A stretch of DNA of 64,000 bases from Zea mays. Taxonomy: Eukaryota; Streptophyta; Magnoliopsida; Poales; Poaceae. Numbering within the stretch: position 1 is the stretch's first letter; every line of letters starts with the position of its first letter. Below, piece by piece: positions 20,958 through 32,149 of the stretch. The notes under the pieces were generated by a model. That model saw nothing but the letters and a program-made list of their open reading frames with translations, had not been told where the DNA came from and did not search any database. Location: NCBI RefSeq assembly GCF_902167145.1, contig NC_050097.1, forward strand, positions 114,361,982 to 114,425,981, read 5' to 3'. Both the position numbers and the translations under genes were made by a program.

Positions 20958-22814
20958 TTGATGGATCGTAGAAGATCCCAAAAGATCAAGAAGACAACTC
21001 CGAAGGAGAACAAGGAGGTAACTCTTGAGATATTAGTTTCCGATTGTTCTAATTATGATTCATGGTCTACTAGAGTGATAAATGCTTTTAGAACCGTAGA
21101 TCCACAATTAGAACAAATCTTAGACAAGAGTATTATTCCTCCTAGTTATGATAAGAAAAATGCTTCCAAGGAAGATCAAAGATGTATACGATTAAACTAT
21201 CTAGCTTATGACATCTTAAGTAAATCTCTTAGCAAAGAAGATTATCATGCCTTCATAATGAATTATAATGAATCTATTCGTGATGCGCATGGTATTTGGA
21301 CTAGAATTAAAACTAAATTTAATGAGTCCAAACATGATAGTTCATATTGTGCTTCTACTTCCTTTGGTATTTGTGAAACTAACCCTTTGAAGGAAGAAGA
21401 AGAAAATGAACGATGGAGACCAAACAATGAATCCACCTCTCCAAAAGGTTTGTCTTCCCATTTCGATTCCCACATATGTTGTGTGGCTAATGAAAATGAT
21501 AGCGGAAGCACAAATGAGGATGAGGAATAAAGAAGCTTCATGCAACTCTACGCTCGTCTAAGCCAAGAAGATAAGGCGGTCATGCTCAAACTTCTAGAAA
21601 GAGCGAGAGAGCAAAGCGAAGCTCGTCAAATGTTAGAAAATGTTCTCTCCATGAAAATGCTATACTTTGACGAGTTGACTAAAGAACATGAGGAGCTAAA
21701 GTGCTCTCATGTTGATTTGGTCCAAAGGTATGAAACTATTTCAATTGAGCAAGATAACGCTTTACATTGTATCGCTCAATTGGTAAATAGGAATGCCTTG
21801 CTTAAGGACCAAGTAGAAAAGCTAAAAGATGAAAATCTAGCTTTTCAAGAAAAATATGATATGCTCCTATGTTCTCATAAAAATCTTATGGATGATCATA
21901 TCATATTAAATATTGCTCATGAGGTTGTGATAGAAAACTTAAAATCCCAACAACCTCACTCATGCACATGTATTCAAATTGAAACTATATTACCATGTGC
22001 TAATGCCTGTTGTCCTTCGACAAGCAAATCTTCCTTTGAGCTAGAATTTGCAGGAACAAGCGATGATTCATATCAAAAGCTCAAAGAAGAAAATGAGAGG
22101 CTAATAAGGAGCTTGACACAACTAAAAGGGAAATGCATTGCTCAACCTTCTCAAGATAACCGTGATCACACGGTGAAGAAGCTTGAGACGGGAACAACTG
22201 TGGCATGCACTAAATCCCTTGAAGAAAATGTCAAGGACTTGAGGATTGCCAAGAGGAGGAAGCAAAAGAAGAAAATCAATACCTCTTCCAAAAGCCTCAA
22301 CCATGCCTCCATAAAAGGTAACATCCAAGGTAATAATCAAGTCACACTTCACACTAAGAGAAGTAAGAAGTGTAGTGAATGTTTTGAAAAGGGGCACTCA
22401 ATTAGGTCATGTCCCTATATTAAAAATGACTTGATTAGTACCAAGGATAATAAAGTTTGTTTTAAATGTTTTAAAAAGGGACAAGACTTAATTAAGTGTC
22501 CCTTAGAAAAGAAGATATTCACTAACCATGTAGCAAGAAAGAAACAAGGAAAGAAGAAATCTTTAAGACTTGAAGATCGCCTTTGCTACATATGCCGAAA
22601 GAAGGGACATCAATGCAAGGATTGTCCCATTGGTAACAATCCCACCTCTAGCTTGTCAAATACTTCTCATGTAACTAGGCAACCCAAAATTGCAACTTGT
22701 GTTAGAAAGGTAATGAGTTTACCAAGTGCTAACACAAAGGACTCTTGGGTTCCAAGATCTTTGTTGACTAATCATGATGGACCCATCAAGCGATGGGTAC
22801 CAAAATATGCCTGA
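20958..22814 (+). pseudogene. gag: gag-type gene of element B, interrupted by one in-frame stop
   Basis: An open frame runs 20958-21527, meets a single TAA at 21528-21530, and continues in the same frame to 22814; a new ATG lies at 21540. The first part (190 residues) is a UBN2-like capsid region (YDSWSTRVINAF, LNYLAYDILSKSLSKEDY). The second (424 residues) has coiled-coil sequence and three knuckle-like units: CSECFEKGHSIRSC, CFKCFKKGQDLIKC and CYICRKKGHQCKDC. The middle one has Gln-Asp where the His normally stands, so it may not bind zinc. It ends with WVPK motifs, as gag of A and F do. Without the TAA it would be about 618 residues. It is either freshly broken, read through, or made as two proteins. 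No protease or polymerase follows. Confidence 0.8.
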
Positions 22815-22817
22815 CAA

Positions 22818-25800
22818 GCTTTACAGGAGAAAGAAATGATATGAAGCCTTGGGGTGCTTGAGAGAGTCAAGACAATTCTTGTTAACTTAAGCTATCAATC
22901 TTCAAAGTTCGATATCCATGATTGACCCAAGGTTATTTTTCAAATCACTATGTCTTAAACTCATATCATCTCGTGGGAAGATATTAATGTTGTAGGAAAT
23001 GAAGAATTATCCTGTGCCAAAAAGTCAAGACCTACAACATGGAGGAAAGACAAAGTATGGTAACATTTATGCTTTTAAGTGCAAGTATCTTAAATTGTCA
23101 TTTCTTATGTGTCTTGTGTGGTCACATAGAAAAAGAAAGCACTTCAAATATTTTTAAGTTATGTCACCATTCTTTGAAGAAATTCCTCTCATATGGTAGA
23201 TTGCATGTTCATCATTTCTATTCTATAGCAATCTACACACTTTAAATTGTTGTAAGTATCCCATGGCATGTTTTACACTAATTATCTTTTTATTGCCATG
23301 ATTCTAGATATAGAGAGATATTCCAAGTTCCTAATAGAATAAAGTGTCATGTAAGGAATTCAAATCCTTAGGACACTTATAAAAAGAAAATTCTCTCTAT
23401 AACTAGAATAGTGAGACTAATGCTTTTATCTAAATAACCTAAGTAGTCTCACATACAGAGAATATGTTTCTCTTTGGAAGTGCGCAATATAACATAAAAA
23501 GAAAAATCAATCCAATGACTTATGTTGTTGTGCTTCTTGCTTATATTGGATATGATTCTTCTACATTCATCACTCTCCATGTTATGAATTAGATTTATTC
23601 CATAATCTTAAAGAATTATCTATGCTTGTTTTTGTAAGCAAAATTAAGCATACACCATGGAATAACCTAGTTCATATTAGAAAGTTTCCATGCTTTAGTG
23701 GTCTATTTTCCATTCCTTATCAAAATGATTTCATAAAGGGAAACTAGTGCTTGTGTTACTAATAACATATCTCTTGAGCTTACTTATGAAAATCTACAAG
23801 AAAGTAAGTGCAAGCCACAAGCCTCAAAGGTTATTCTTCACCCAAAGGAAGAAAGGTAAAAGCGAAGGTATGGGAACTCATCTTCTTAATCAAATATAGT
23901 TCCCATCAATGGTTGTTTACTCTAATTTATCTTATTCTACCTATGTGAAGAATAGATTCTTTATTGGACCAAAGTCGGCTAGATGTGCATTCAATCTCAT
24001 TCTCATAAAATGCACTTGTCCATTATAATCTATTTCATGCCTTTGCTATATATGTTCTCATATTGACTTGCCTCTAAGAAATGATTAATGAATTCAATAT
24101 GAAGAAGTAAATTTCCTATGTTTGATCAAAATATTTACAAAGTGCATATTCCTCTTTCTTAATGATGTGCACTAATGTTAAGAAGTTTACTTCATGTCTA
24201 TGTGACTTATGAATGATGAATTGTCTTTATTTTCTATCTAAAGAAATCATCATCTACTCCCTTGTGCTATTAACATCTCTCTTGAGTATTTTTAATAAGT
24301 TTGGAAGGAAAAAGAGTCAACTATAAAGGGAGGACACTCAAATGAAAAAGGAAGACATCAAGAGCAACAACACCTCCTTGGATAATGAGATCTTCAAAAC
24401 ATTCAATGGTGTGGTTGTAAGCATTCTAAATGTTTTTCATTATGAGAATACTAGGCAAAAAAATTGTTTATTACAAATTTTTGTAAGCCTTGATCAAATT
24501 GAATAGTGCTTCTCCCTATTTGTCTTTACAAGTGAGTGCATCTATCAAATTCTTTCATTCTTGATGCATATCTTTAGGGGGAGCCTATATCTTGATTATA
24601 TTGAGACTAGCACTTTATCCTAGTAATCTCATATAGTCTCATGTATGAGAACAAGTTTCTCATAAGACATGCTACTACATTTCAATCCATCTTGGTAAAA
24701 TAATGTCACCTTTATCAAGGATTGTAGCTTTCATTGTTAAAGTAGCATATTTGCTGGATTCTCCCATTTAAAGCTTGTTTAATGATCTAATGCCTATGTT
24801 GTTCTTTTGATCGCATCTATTGTGTGTTTGATCATTGAATAGCTTCAATTAACACTTATGCTTCTTAGTGCATCATGTAATCTCAATCGATATCTCTCTT
24901 GATGTGCACTAAGTTAAAAGGAGAATTCATGACACAATTATGCACCTTGTGATCCATTTGATATATGCTAAACAATGACTTACAAAGGATCACTAGTTGT
25001 AGAACTCTCTCTTGTGCAAAATATTTTCATGTATTGTCTTGAGTATAGGTCTTAAGTGACTAAGACTAAGGACAAAGCATAATGAAGAGAGCATCTCCAA
25101 GTGAAGGTACAACAGGTTAAAACAACTTACTTTTTCATTCTAACTTGTACCTAAATCTTCCTTTCCTATACATTCCTTGCATATTTTGTTTAAAAGGAAG
25201 AGAAAGCATGTCCACGCATTATCCGTGCTTCATACCTAGTTTAACTTCTCCATTACTCATTCTTGCATTTTTGTTAAAACTGGGTGAAGTAATTTTATTG
25301 TCAAAGAGCTTAAAGCTTGACCTTGTAACGAGGATAAGCTGCCTTTGTTCCAAAGGTGGATGGTCCTTAAGTCTCTTTGAAATCCTTAAGGGTAAATGCT
25401 TGAGATATTTATAACATGCTTTCATAAGTGCATAAACTGTCATGAGCATCACATTTATACTATGACACAATGCACTTCACATTCTCTATGATATAGACAT
25501 GATCTCATTAACCTAATTATGTGCACTTGGCATTTAAGACCAAAAATTTGTATTCCTCTCAAAGCACATATTTAGGGGGCGCAATCTATATTATATAGAA
25601 TTGTTTAAAATTAATTGACATATCATTTTAATCATGTCTCTTTCCTTTGGTACATTTGCATATCCCCTATTTCTATTGTGCCAAGGCTAAGACTAATATG
25701 TTTCCATGAGCATCTCATGTATTAAGTCTTAGATTGAAAGGGAAATGAAGTATTCGGCAAAGACATCGCTTCCACTCTACATCTTCGGTATTATTCTTCC

Positions 25801-26445
25801 TTGTCGGTATTCCACCAGCCCTCCAATTTGGTATGATCCTCACTCATATATTGTTTGCCAAAGGGGGAGAGAAAGTAAAAAGGGCTTATATTTCACTCAC
25901 AAAGTATCCGTTTTTGACGATTCATGCCAAAGGGGGAGAAAGTATTAGCCCAAAGCAAAAGGACCGCACCACCACCAATTTTCAAAAATTTGAGTTAAGA
26001 AAAAATTCTTCAATTGGTGATTTTTCAATCGGTATCTTATTTTTGTTAGAATTTCAAATTGGTACAACCTCTTCAAAACTAATATCTAAAACCCTCTTGA
26101 ACACTAAGAGGAGGATTTGATTGAGAGGGAGTTTTGTTTAGTCAAAGGAAAAGCATTTGAAACAGGGGGAGAAAATTTCAAATCTTGAAAGTGCTTCTCA
26201 AAATCTTATTCATATACCTTTGACTATTTTGCAAAAGACTTTGAAAAGAATTTACAAAATAATTTGCAAAAACAGAACATGTGGTGCAAGCATGGTCCAA
26301 AACATTAAAAATAATGAAAGCATCCATTCATATCTTGTGAAATGTAGATTGGTTTAATTCCAAGCAACCTTTGCACATATCTTATGCAAACTAGTTCAAT
26401 TATGCACTTATATATTTGCTTTGGTTTGTGTTGGCATCAGTCACC
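22818..26445 (+). other. Long noncoding internal region of element B (no pol)
   Basis: About 3.6 kb of AT-rich sequence without any reverse transcriptase, integrase or RNase H motif in any frame. The longest frames are under 100 residues and look random. GGGGGAG-type purine motifs recur (about 24577, 25575, 25863, 25930, 26165). The last 500 bp match the 3' domain of element A. The rest shows no resemblance to pol, so pol looks replaced or lost long ago rather than simply mutated. Confidence 0.8.
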
Positions 26446-26459
26446 AAAAAGGGGGAGAT
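26446..26459 (+). other. Polypurine tract of element B
   Basis: AAAAAGGGGGAGAT directly before the 3' LTR start TGAAAGGG. Identical to element A's tract. Confidence 0.85.
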
Positions 26460-27960
26460 TGAAAGGGAAATAGGGTCAAACCTTTTCCTAATTGATTTTG
26501 GTGGTTGAATTTCCCAACACAAATAATTGGACTAACTAGTTTGTTCTAGATCATACATTCTACAGGTGCTAAAGGTTCAACACAAACCAATCAAAAGAAC
26601 AAGTTAGGCTTCAAAAGAAAGGAGCAAAAAGGAAATCGAAGGCTGCCATGGTCTGGCGCACCGGACAGTCCGGTGCACCACCGGACAGTGTCCGGTGCAC
26701 CAGGGTATTTCAGCTCGAACCCTTCACCTTCGGGTTTCCCAGGCGTAGCTCCGCTATGATTCACTGGACTGTCCGGTGTAGCACCGAACAGTGTCCGGTG
26801 TGCCAGCGGAGCAACGACTATCTGCGCGCAACGGTCGACTCTACAAAGTGAACAGTGGAATTCAGATGTGAGAGCAGCGAGTCAGAGGGGCACCAGACTG
26901 TCTGGTGTGACACCGGACTGTCCGGTGCCACATGAGGACAAAGCCTCCAACGGTCGACCAGCTTCAGGGCCTAACGAGAAGATGACGTGGTGACGCACCG
27001 GACACTGTCCGGTGGCGCACCGGACCGTCCGGTGCGCCCATCGCCAGCAGACTTCACCAACGGCTAGATTTTGGTTGGTGGCTATAAATACCACCCCAAC
27101 CGGCCATTTCAAAGTGTGGGAGCCCAAGCAACATTCCAAGTCATCTAGTTGACATACTCAAGCCCTCCCAACCACATATATTCATTGATCCATCCTATAC
27201 ACAAGATTTTGACCACTATAACCAACACAAGTGCCACAAAAGAGAAAGCAAGCAAGAAGGAGCTTCTCATTTGAGTTTAGCACTAGTGCCTTGTGAGATT
27301 CATTGAGAGATAGTGTGCGCTACATCTTTGTGTTCATTTGTGTGTGGAGTTTTGACTCCCATTGGACTTCCTCCAAAGTTTTGGAGGCTTGTAAAAGCTA
27401 GCAAGAGACACCAAAGAGTGTGGTGGTCCTTGCGAGGTCTTAAGTGACCCTTGAGAAGAAGAAGAGCTCGCCGATCTTGAGTGATCGGTGGAGAGAGGGA
27501 AAGGGTTGAAAAAGACCCGTCCTTAGTGGACTCCTCAACGGGGACTAGGCCTTCGAGGGCCGAACCTCGGTAAAACAAATCACCCGTGTCTCGTGTGCTT
27601 ATTGCTTGTGATTTGTTTGTTCTTTCCCTTTCCAAGTTTTTCTTGCACTATTATTTGCTCATACTATTTGGTGTTGCTTTAAGTTAAATTCTCATTTAGT
27701 GAAGCAACACCTTGCAAGGAAGAACTTGTGCTATTGCTCTTTTTATCTAAGCCCTCGTGAGTTATTCTCATAGACTCATTAGTAGTATTGATTTATCAAT
27801 TCCGCATTATTTGAAAGCAATACTCTTTACAAGCAAGGACTTAGTTCTTATACTCCGATAATTGTATATCTTGTTCTAACCACTAATCAAGGAATCTAGT
27901 TGGGGGATAAAGTTTTAATTTACAGGTTTCGCCTATCCACCCCCCTCTAGGCGACTTTCA
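26460..27960 (+). mobile_element. 3' LTR of element B
   Basis: 1501 bp, from TGAAAGGGAAATAGGG to GGCGACTTTCA, followed by TSD CTTCC (27961-27965). Contains CACCGGAC...GTCCGGTG palindromes at about 26658-26800 and 26905-27035, and TATAAATA at 27083-27090. Confidence 0.93.
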
Positions 27961-27965
27961 CTTCC

Positions 27966-29482
27966 GCAGCGGCGTACATGCTGAGATGATCGCTGCTGCT
28001 GGCGAGTCATCGGTGCAGAGGCGGCCGTCGCCATCGGTGCTGATGTGGTCGCCTCCGCTGGCGAGCCGCTCAGAGCTTGCTATCCCGTGGCCCTTACTGG
28101 TGTGGAGGTAGTTCATACCTGCAGAGTAGAAATGGAACTAGGGCTCCACTTGAAAACAGATGTAATACTTTCGCTTTTTGTAAGGTACTCAAGAGTATTA
28201 TTTGTTAAGCAGTATTAGCACTTATCTATTTCCAACTTGTTCCTGCTGTGTGCGATATTGTTGACTCCTCCTTGGTACCTGGCCCCCCGCCTGGGATGCA
28301 GGCTTGATTTGTTGAGGTTGGATACCAGCGTTTCTGAAAAGGTTGTCAACAATCCTCGGGAGGCAAACTCGCCGAGATCTGGATCTGTACACAACTTTTA
28401 GCTAGGAAGCATTAGTAGTACACCTCATAGGGTTCTCTGTCTGACATTAGTCATCCTTTGATACATGCTCGGGACCCGCAGGTTTTAGTCCGAGTGGCCA
28501 AGTTGTGTGTCCGGACCCACTTGGGTCGCGATTCTAGATACTAGGACACTTGTCGCAGGGCGGTGGAGCGTTCAGGCCCACGGTACGGGACCAGGCTGAG
28601 CGGCTGCACGGGCTCCGGACCACCCCAGGAGACTAATGTCCATTCTCTAGCTCCGGTCCCGAGGTTGTCAGACCCGCAGGACTTATAACTCCATATACTA
28701 AGTTCTCGTCACGGGGTGGCGGAGCATGCAGGCCCATGGTACAGGACCTGGCTGAGCGGCTACACGGGCTCCAGAGCACCCTATGGAACGGGGTCCCGTT
28801 CTCTAGAGCTGGCCCCCAGGCTGTCGGACCTCCCTACTTTCGTATCAGTGGCCCTAAACTGCAAGCCTGACTGCTCAATTCGAATGTCGTCATGTCAGAC
28901 AGATGGAAGCCATACGGGTGGGTTAGCTAAAAAGTACTATATGAAAGACTGCAAGGTAGGACCATGGAGCAGCAAGATGGAACTATCACAAGAGCACAAC
29001 TGAGGGGGTAGTTTCTCTTTATGACTTGTCGTGCATGTGTGCAGACCAATAGGCCGGGTTCATGGGGGCGGACCCCACTGGGTTGTCGTACACGTATGCG
29101 TCATCTAGTTACAAAAAAGGGAAACAGATTCGACCCCTTAGTCTTGCTCTATGGATAGAACTTACAGAGATGTTTGGCATCGGGGTAAGGTACTCCTCCA
29201 GTCGTAGCCAGATGGTTGCCCCTGGGTTGGTGCATTCCCGTTACCTCGCAGGGTCCTTCCTAGCTGGGGGAGAGTTGCAGAGCCCTTCTTGGTATGGTAC
29301 TTGCCGTGGGGCTAGGTCCCGACCCAGGGTTCCCGTCTGCATTTTGACACGGGAGCCCTTGTCTCTGGCTGTGGCCACTTCTGCATGTACCCGTCTGTAG
29401 CCCGGACCCGTGGAGGATCCGGAAGGGCCTCCGGAGGAAGGCGTGCTTCAGCTCCATAGACCGGGGTCCCTCTGGGGTCCGT
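27966..29482 (-). other. Internal region of element C downstream of gag, no protein recognised
   Basis: No open reading frame of note and no polymerase motif on either strand. It contains two diverged copies (about 28555-28640 and 28710-28795) of a block GGCGGAGC-TCAGGCCCA-GGTAC-GGACC-GGCTGAGCGGCT. The part next to element B (27966-28100) is rich in GCTGGCGAG and GGTGCTGA motifs. It probably corresponds to the noncoding centre of this gag-only element. Confidence 0.45.
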
Positions 29483-30813
29483 CTAGTTGTCTTCACCGGA
29501 GTAGGAGCCTCCGGCGAAGATATCCTTTAGGTCCCCCTCGGGCGACTGATACCCGAGGTCCCGCTCAGCCGCGGCCACCTCGCCGTCGTCCACCTTCTCC
29601 TTGCCGGGGCGGCGGCGAGGCGGGGAGCCGTCTTTGGAAGACTGCTCGCGCTGCTCGCTGACGCATTTTGCGAGGTCAATGATCTCACGACACTCTGCGG
29701 CGCTGTGGAGACCATTCGGGTGCACAGGGCATGAACCGCTGCCACCCCTCTGCGGCCGCGGGCATTTGTTGCAGTCGCCCTAGCCTCCGGTCGTGGCTGC
29801 GACCACCAGAGCAGTGGACCGCAGCTTCTGGTAGTTGCAGTCCTTCTTCTTCTTCTTCTTTCCGTCCCAGAGAACGGCCCTGAGCCACCCGACTGGGCAG
29901 CTCCAGTTTGTGGGGCCGAGTGCCATGCACGGCCCTCGGCGGCTCTAGCGCACTTGTCGGTCAGAGCGAAGAGCGTGGGGACAGTTTCCACGTCATGTGT
30001 GGCCAACTTCTCCAACATTGTTTCATCATGTACTCCCTGTCGGAAGGCCGTGATGATAGAAGCATCAGAAATATGAGATATCATACCTCGCACCTTGGTG
30101 AAGCGAGAGATGAACTTCCGGAGGGTCTCCCTGGGCTCCTGCCTCACCGCATGGAGGTGGGCCTCCACACCATGCTGCTGGTAAGCACTGGCGAAGTTCG
30201 CAACGAACCGCGCGTAGAGTTCCTCCCAGGAGTAGACTGATCCCGGGGTGAGGTTCATGAGCCAGGTCCGGGCAGGTCCAGACAAGACCACATGAAAATA
30301 TGTTGCCATCACAGCGGTGTTTCCACCTGCTGTCGTGATGGCGATAACGTACACCTACAGGAACTCCGACGGGTTCGTCGTTCCATCGTACTTTTCCGGC
30401 AGGTGCGGCCGAAACTTGGGTGGCCAGGATGCCGCGCGTAGATGATCCGCAAGAGCGGCGCAACCCACTCCGGCCAAAGGGAGACCCGTTTGGGACCGGG
30501 TGCCTATTGGTGTCTGCGGTGCAACCGCAGCGAAGTCTTGATCGAGGTCACGATCATCGATGTTCTGGCGGCACTCGCGGGCCCTTTCCAAGGAGACTTG
30601 GGCATCCTCTCCCGCACGACTGCGGTTGAGCTCTGCCCGGAGGTCGTTGGTCTGTGCACCCCTTACTGAGGGCGAGCGCACAGATGCTGACGCCGGGATG
30701 ACCGCGTCTTCGATCTGGTCGAGGTAGAATGTGCCATACCGAGCAGTCGGTCGAAGTCGTCCCGCCATTGCTTCATGGCTCCTAGTGAAGCCGTGGAGCT
30801 TGGAGGGTGTCAC
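29483..30813 (-). pseudogene. gag: gag of Gypsy element C (retrotransposon gag domain), broken
   Basis: Minus-strand reading: an N-terminal part starts at 30813 (MTPSKLHGFTRSHEAMAGR), ends PPKFRPHLPEKYDGTTNPSEFL, and hits a TAG at 30357-30355. The same frame continues with the classical Ty3 gag core (VVLSGPARTWLMNLTPGSVYSWEELYARFVANF as two adjacent blocks, then EPRETLRKFISRFTKVRG) to about 29860. There a frameshift moves the C-terminal part (CPVHPNGLHSAAECREI, then basic and acidic stretches) into another frame ending near 29483. The TAG reads as CAG-to-TAG decay. It would have formed the particle shell; no protease or polymerase follows. Confidence 0.8.
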
Positions 30814-31059
30814 AACAACTCCCTGGCCGGTGACAATGCCCCCGGAGACGCCCTTGATGGAGTCCGGGATGTTTGCGCTGCTGTGTGCTGCCGTGTGCCG
30901 TGCACAGCAGCAGTACCTGGTCCTGGGCGACCAGGATCCTACAGTGTGGAGGAAGCAGCTTCTCCCTCCACCGCAAAGTCTACCGAAGTCTCGGCGCGGT
31001 GCTCAATGATCTGCACCATCATGCCTGGGCAAGGGATCGAGCAAAAACCTAATGCCTAG

Positions 31060-31080
31060 GCCCCTACCTGGTGCACCAAA
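31060..31080 (-). other. Primer-binding site region of element C
   Basis: Minus-strand TTTGGTGCACCAGGTAGGGG follows the 5' LTR end CCGACA. It aligns with the PBS region of element H (GTTGGCGCGCCAGGTAGGGG), supporting a common Gypsy lineage. The exact primer tRNA is not assigned. Confidence 0.65.
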
Positions 31081-32144
31081 TGTCGGAGAGTAAATCTCCG
31101 GCCGGGTGGCGGAGTGCACCCGCCCTAAATCCTAAGATGAAGAGGGGCTTAGGCGTTTTGCTTGATCGTTGGAATGAACGGGAAGAACTCAAGAACACAC
31201 AAGGATTTAGAGTGGTTCGCGCCGCCGGAGCGTAATACCCTACTCCACTGTGAGATGTATTGCTTGTGAGTTTGTATGAGCTTGCGAGTCTAAGGTGTGA
31301 TCTAAGATTGCGTGTGTGTGTAACATCGCATGCCTCCCCTTTTATAGCTGAAGGGGGGCATGCACAAAGGCACTGGGCCCCAACATGTGGGCCCAGGGAC
31401 ATAAATAATATAGCGCTTAGAGCCACTAATGTCTGTCGCCTAGACAATTTTCTTATGCCCTGACGTCCGAGATCTGCGTATCCTCGGCGTGTAGGGGAAG
31501 CTTCTTGTAGAAGGGGAGATGAGTACAGCGCGCCGCTCGGCACGGGCGTACTGTTTGCCAGTAGACTGATCAGACGCGCCGTCTGCTGGATGGGTCTAAC
31601 ACCGTCTGCCAGCAGATGGGACGGGGCGCATTAAATGCCGAGAGGTCATGTCGCCCGTCAGCGTGGTGGCAGACGGCGGGTCCTCTCCACAATAAATGCA
31701 AAGGCTGCATGGCTGTATGGACCTTGCATCAGGCTCGGCAGCGGGCCATACGCCACGCGGCAGCAGCGGGCCTCTGCCTGAGCGGGAAGTGTAGGGCAAG
31801 GCCTGGACACATGCCGGCACCGGACCCCTACTCATGCCGGGGTCCTCCTCGTCCCGGGACCTTGCCAAGACCCGGACCTTACTGGGGGAGCCTGGAGCTT
31901 ATTCAAGGGACCCGGCATGCCCTCCTGGGAGCTCCGGACCCGTTCGTACAGGGGTCCGGTGTTCCTTGGAGGTCCGGACCCATCGATGCACCTCAGGATG
32001 TATTACCTTTCCTTGCCACGTGGTGCCCCTAGTCCTGCCCATGTGGTGGGATCGGGAGCCGCTCTCCGTATGACCTGGAGGTGTGGCACGGGTGCAGTTC
32101 CTTCATATCGTAGAAGAGGGTACCCCTGATTCAGGGTACCAACA
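31081..32144 (-). mobile_element. 5' LTR of element C
   Basis: About 1064 bp. In element orientation it begins TGTTGGTACCC and ends CTCCGACA, and it is flanked by CAACC at 32145-32149. A minus-strand TATAAAA lies at 31346-31340. Differences from the 3' LTR include a gap of some ten bases near 31735/7815. Confidence 0.87.
31340..31346 (-). promoter_or_regulatory. TATA box of element C 5' LTR
   Basis: Minus-strand TATAAAAGGGGAGGC in the LTR centre; conserved in both LTR copies. Confidence 0.6.
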
Positions 32145-32149
32145 CAACC

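Larger units (their letters stand above)
9904..27960 (+). mobile_element. Copia element B, gag-only (overall extent, with A nested in its 5' LTR)
   Basis: The ends are TGAAAGGGAAATAGGG and GGCGACTTTCA, flanked by CTTCC (9899-9903 and 27961-27965). Without the nested 9.5-kb insert it is about 8.5 kb: 5' LTR, tRNA-Met-type PBS, a gag-type gene (20958-22814), 3.6 kb with no pol, polypurine tract and 3' LTR. It resembles Ji/Opie elements in LTRs and PBS. The 5' and 3' LTRs differ by a 20-bp indel near 20000/27010 and several substitutions, so it is older than A. Confidence 0.9.
7157..32144 (-). mobile_element. Gypsy element C, gag-only (overall extent, with B and A nested inside)
   Basis: LTRs at both ends (7157-8232 and 31081-32144) are flanked by the 5-bp duplication CAACC (7152-7156 and 32145-32149). 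In the minus direction the order is 5' LTR, PBS, gag, a region with no recognised protein, the Huck-like 3' domain, polypurine tract and 3' LTR. Without the nested 18-kb insert it is about 6.9 kb. No reverse transcriptase, RNase H or integrase motif is visible in either internal piece, so it is non-autonomous. Confidence 0.85.

Noticed and set aside
22818..26445. Possible hidden pol gene in element B
   Set aside because: No frame shows reverse transcriptase, integrase, protease or RNase H motifs, even allowing frameshifts.
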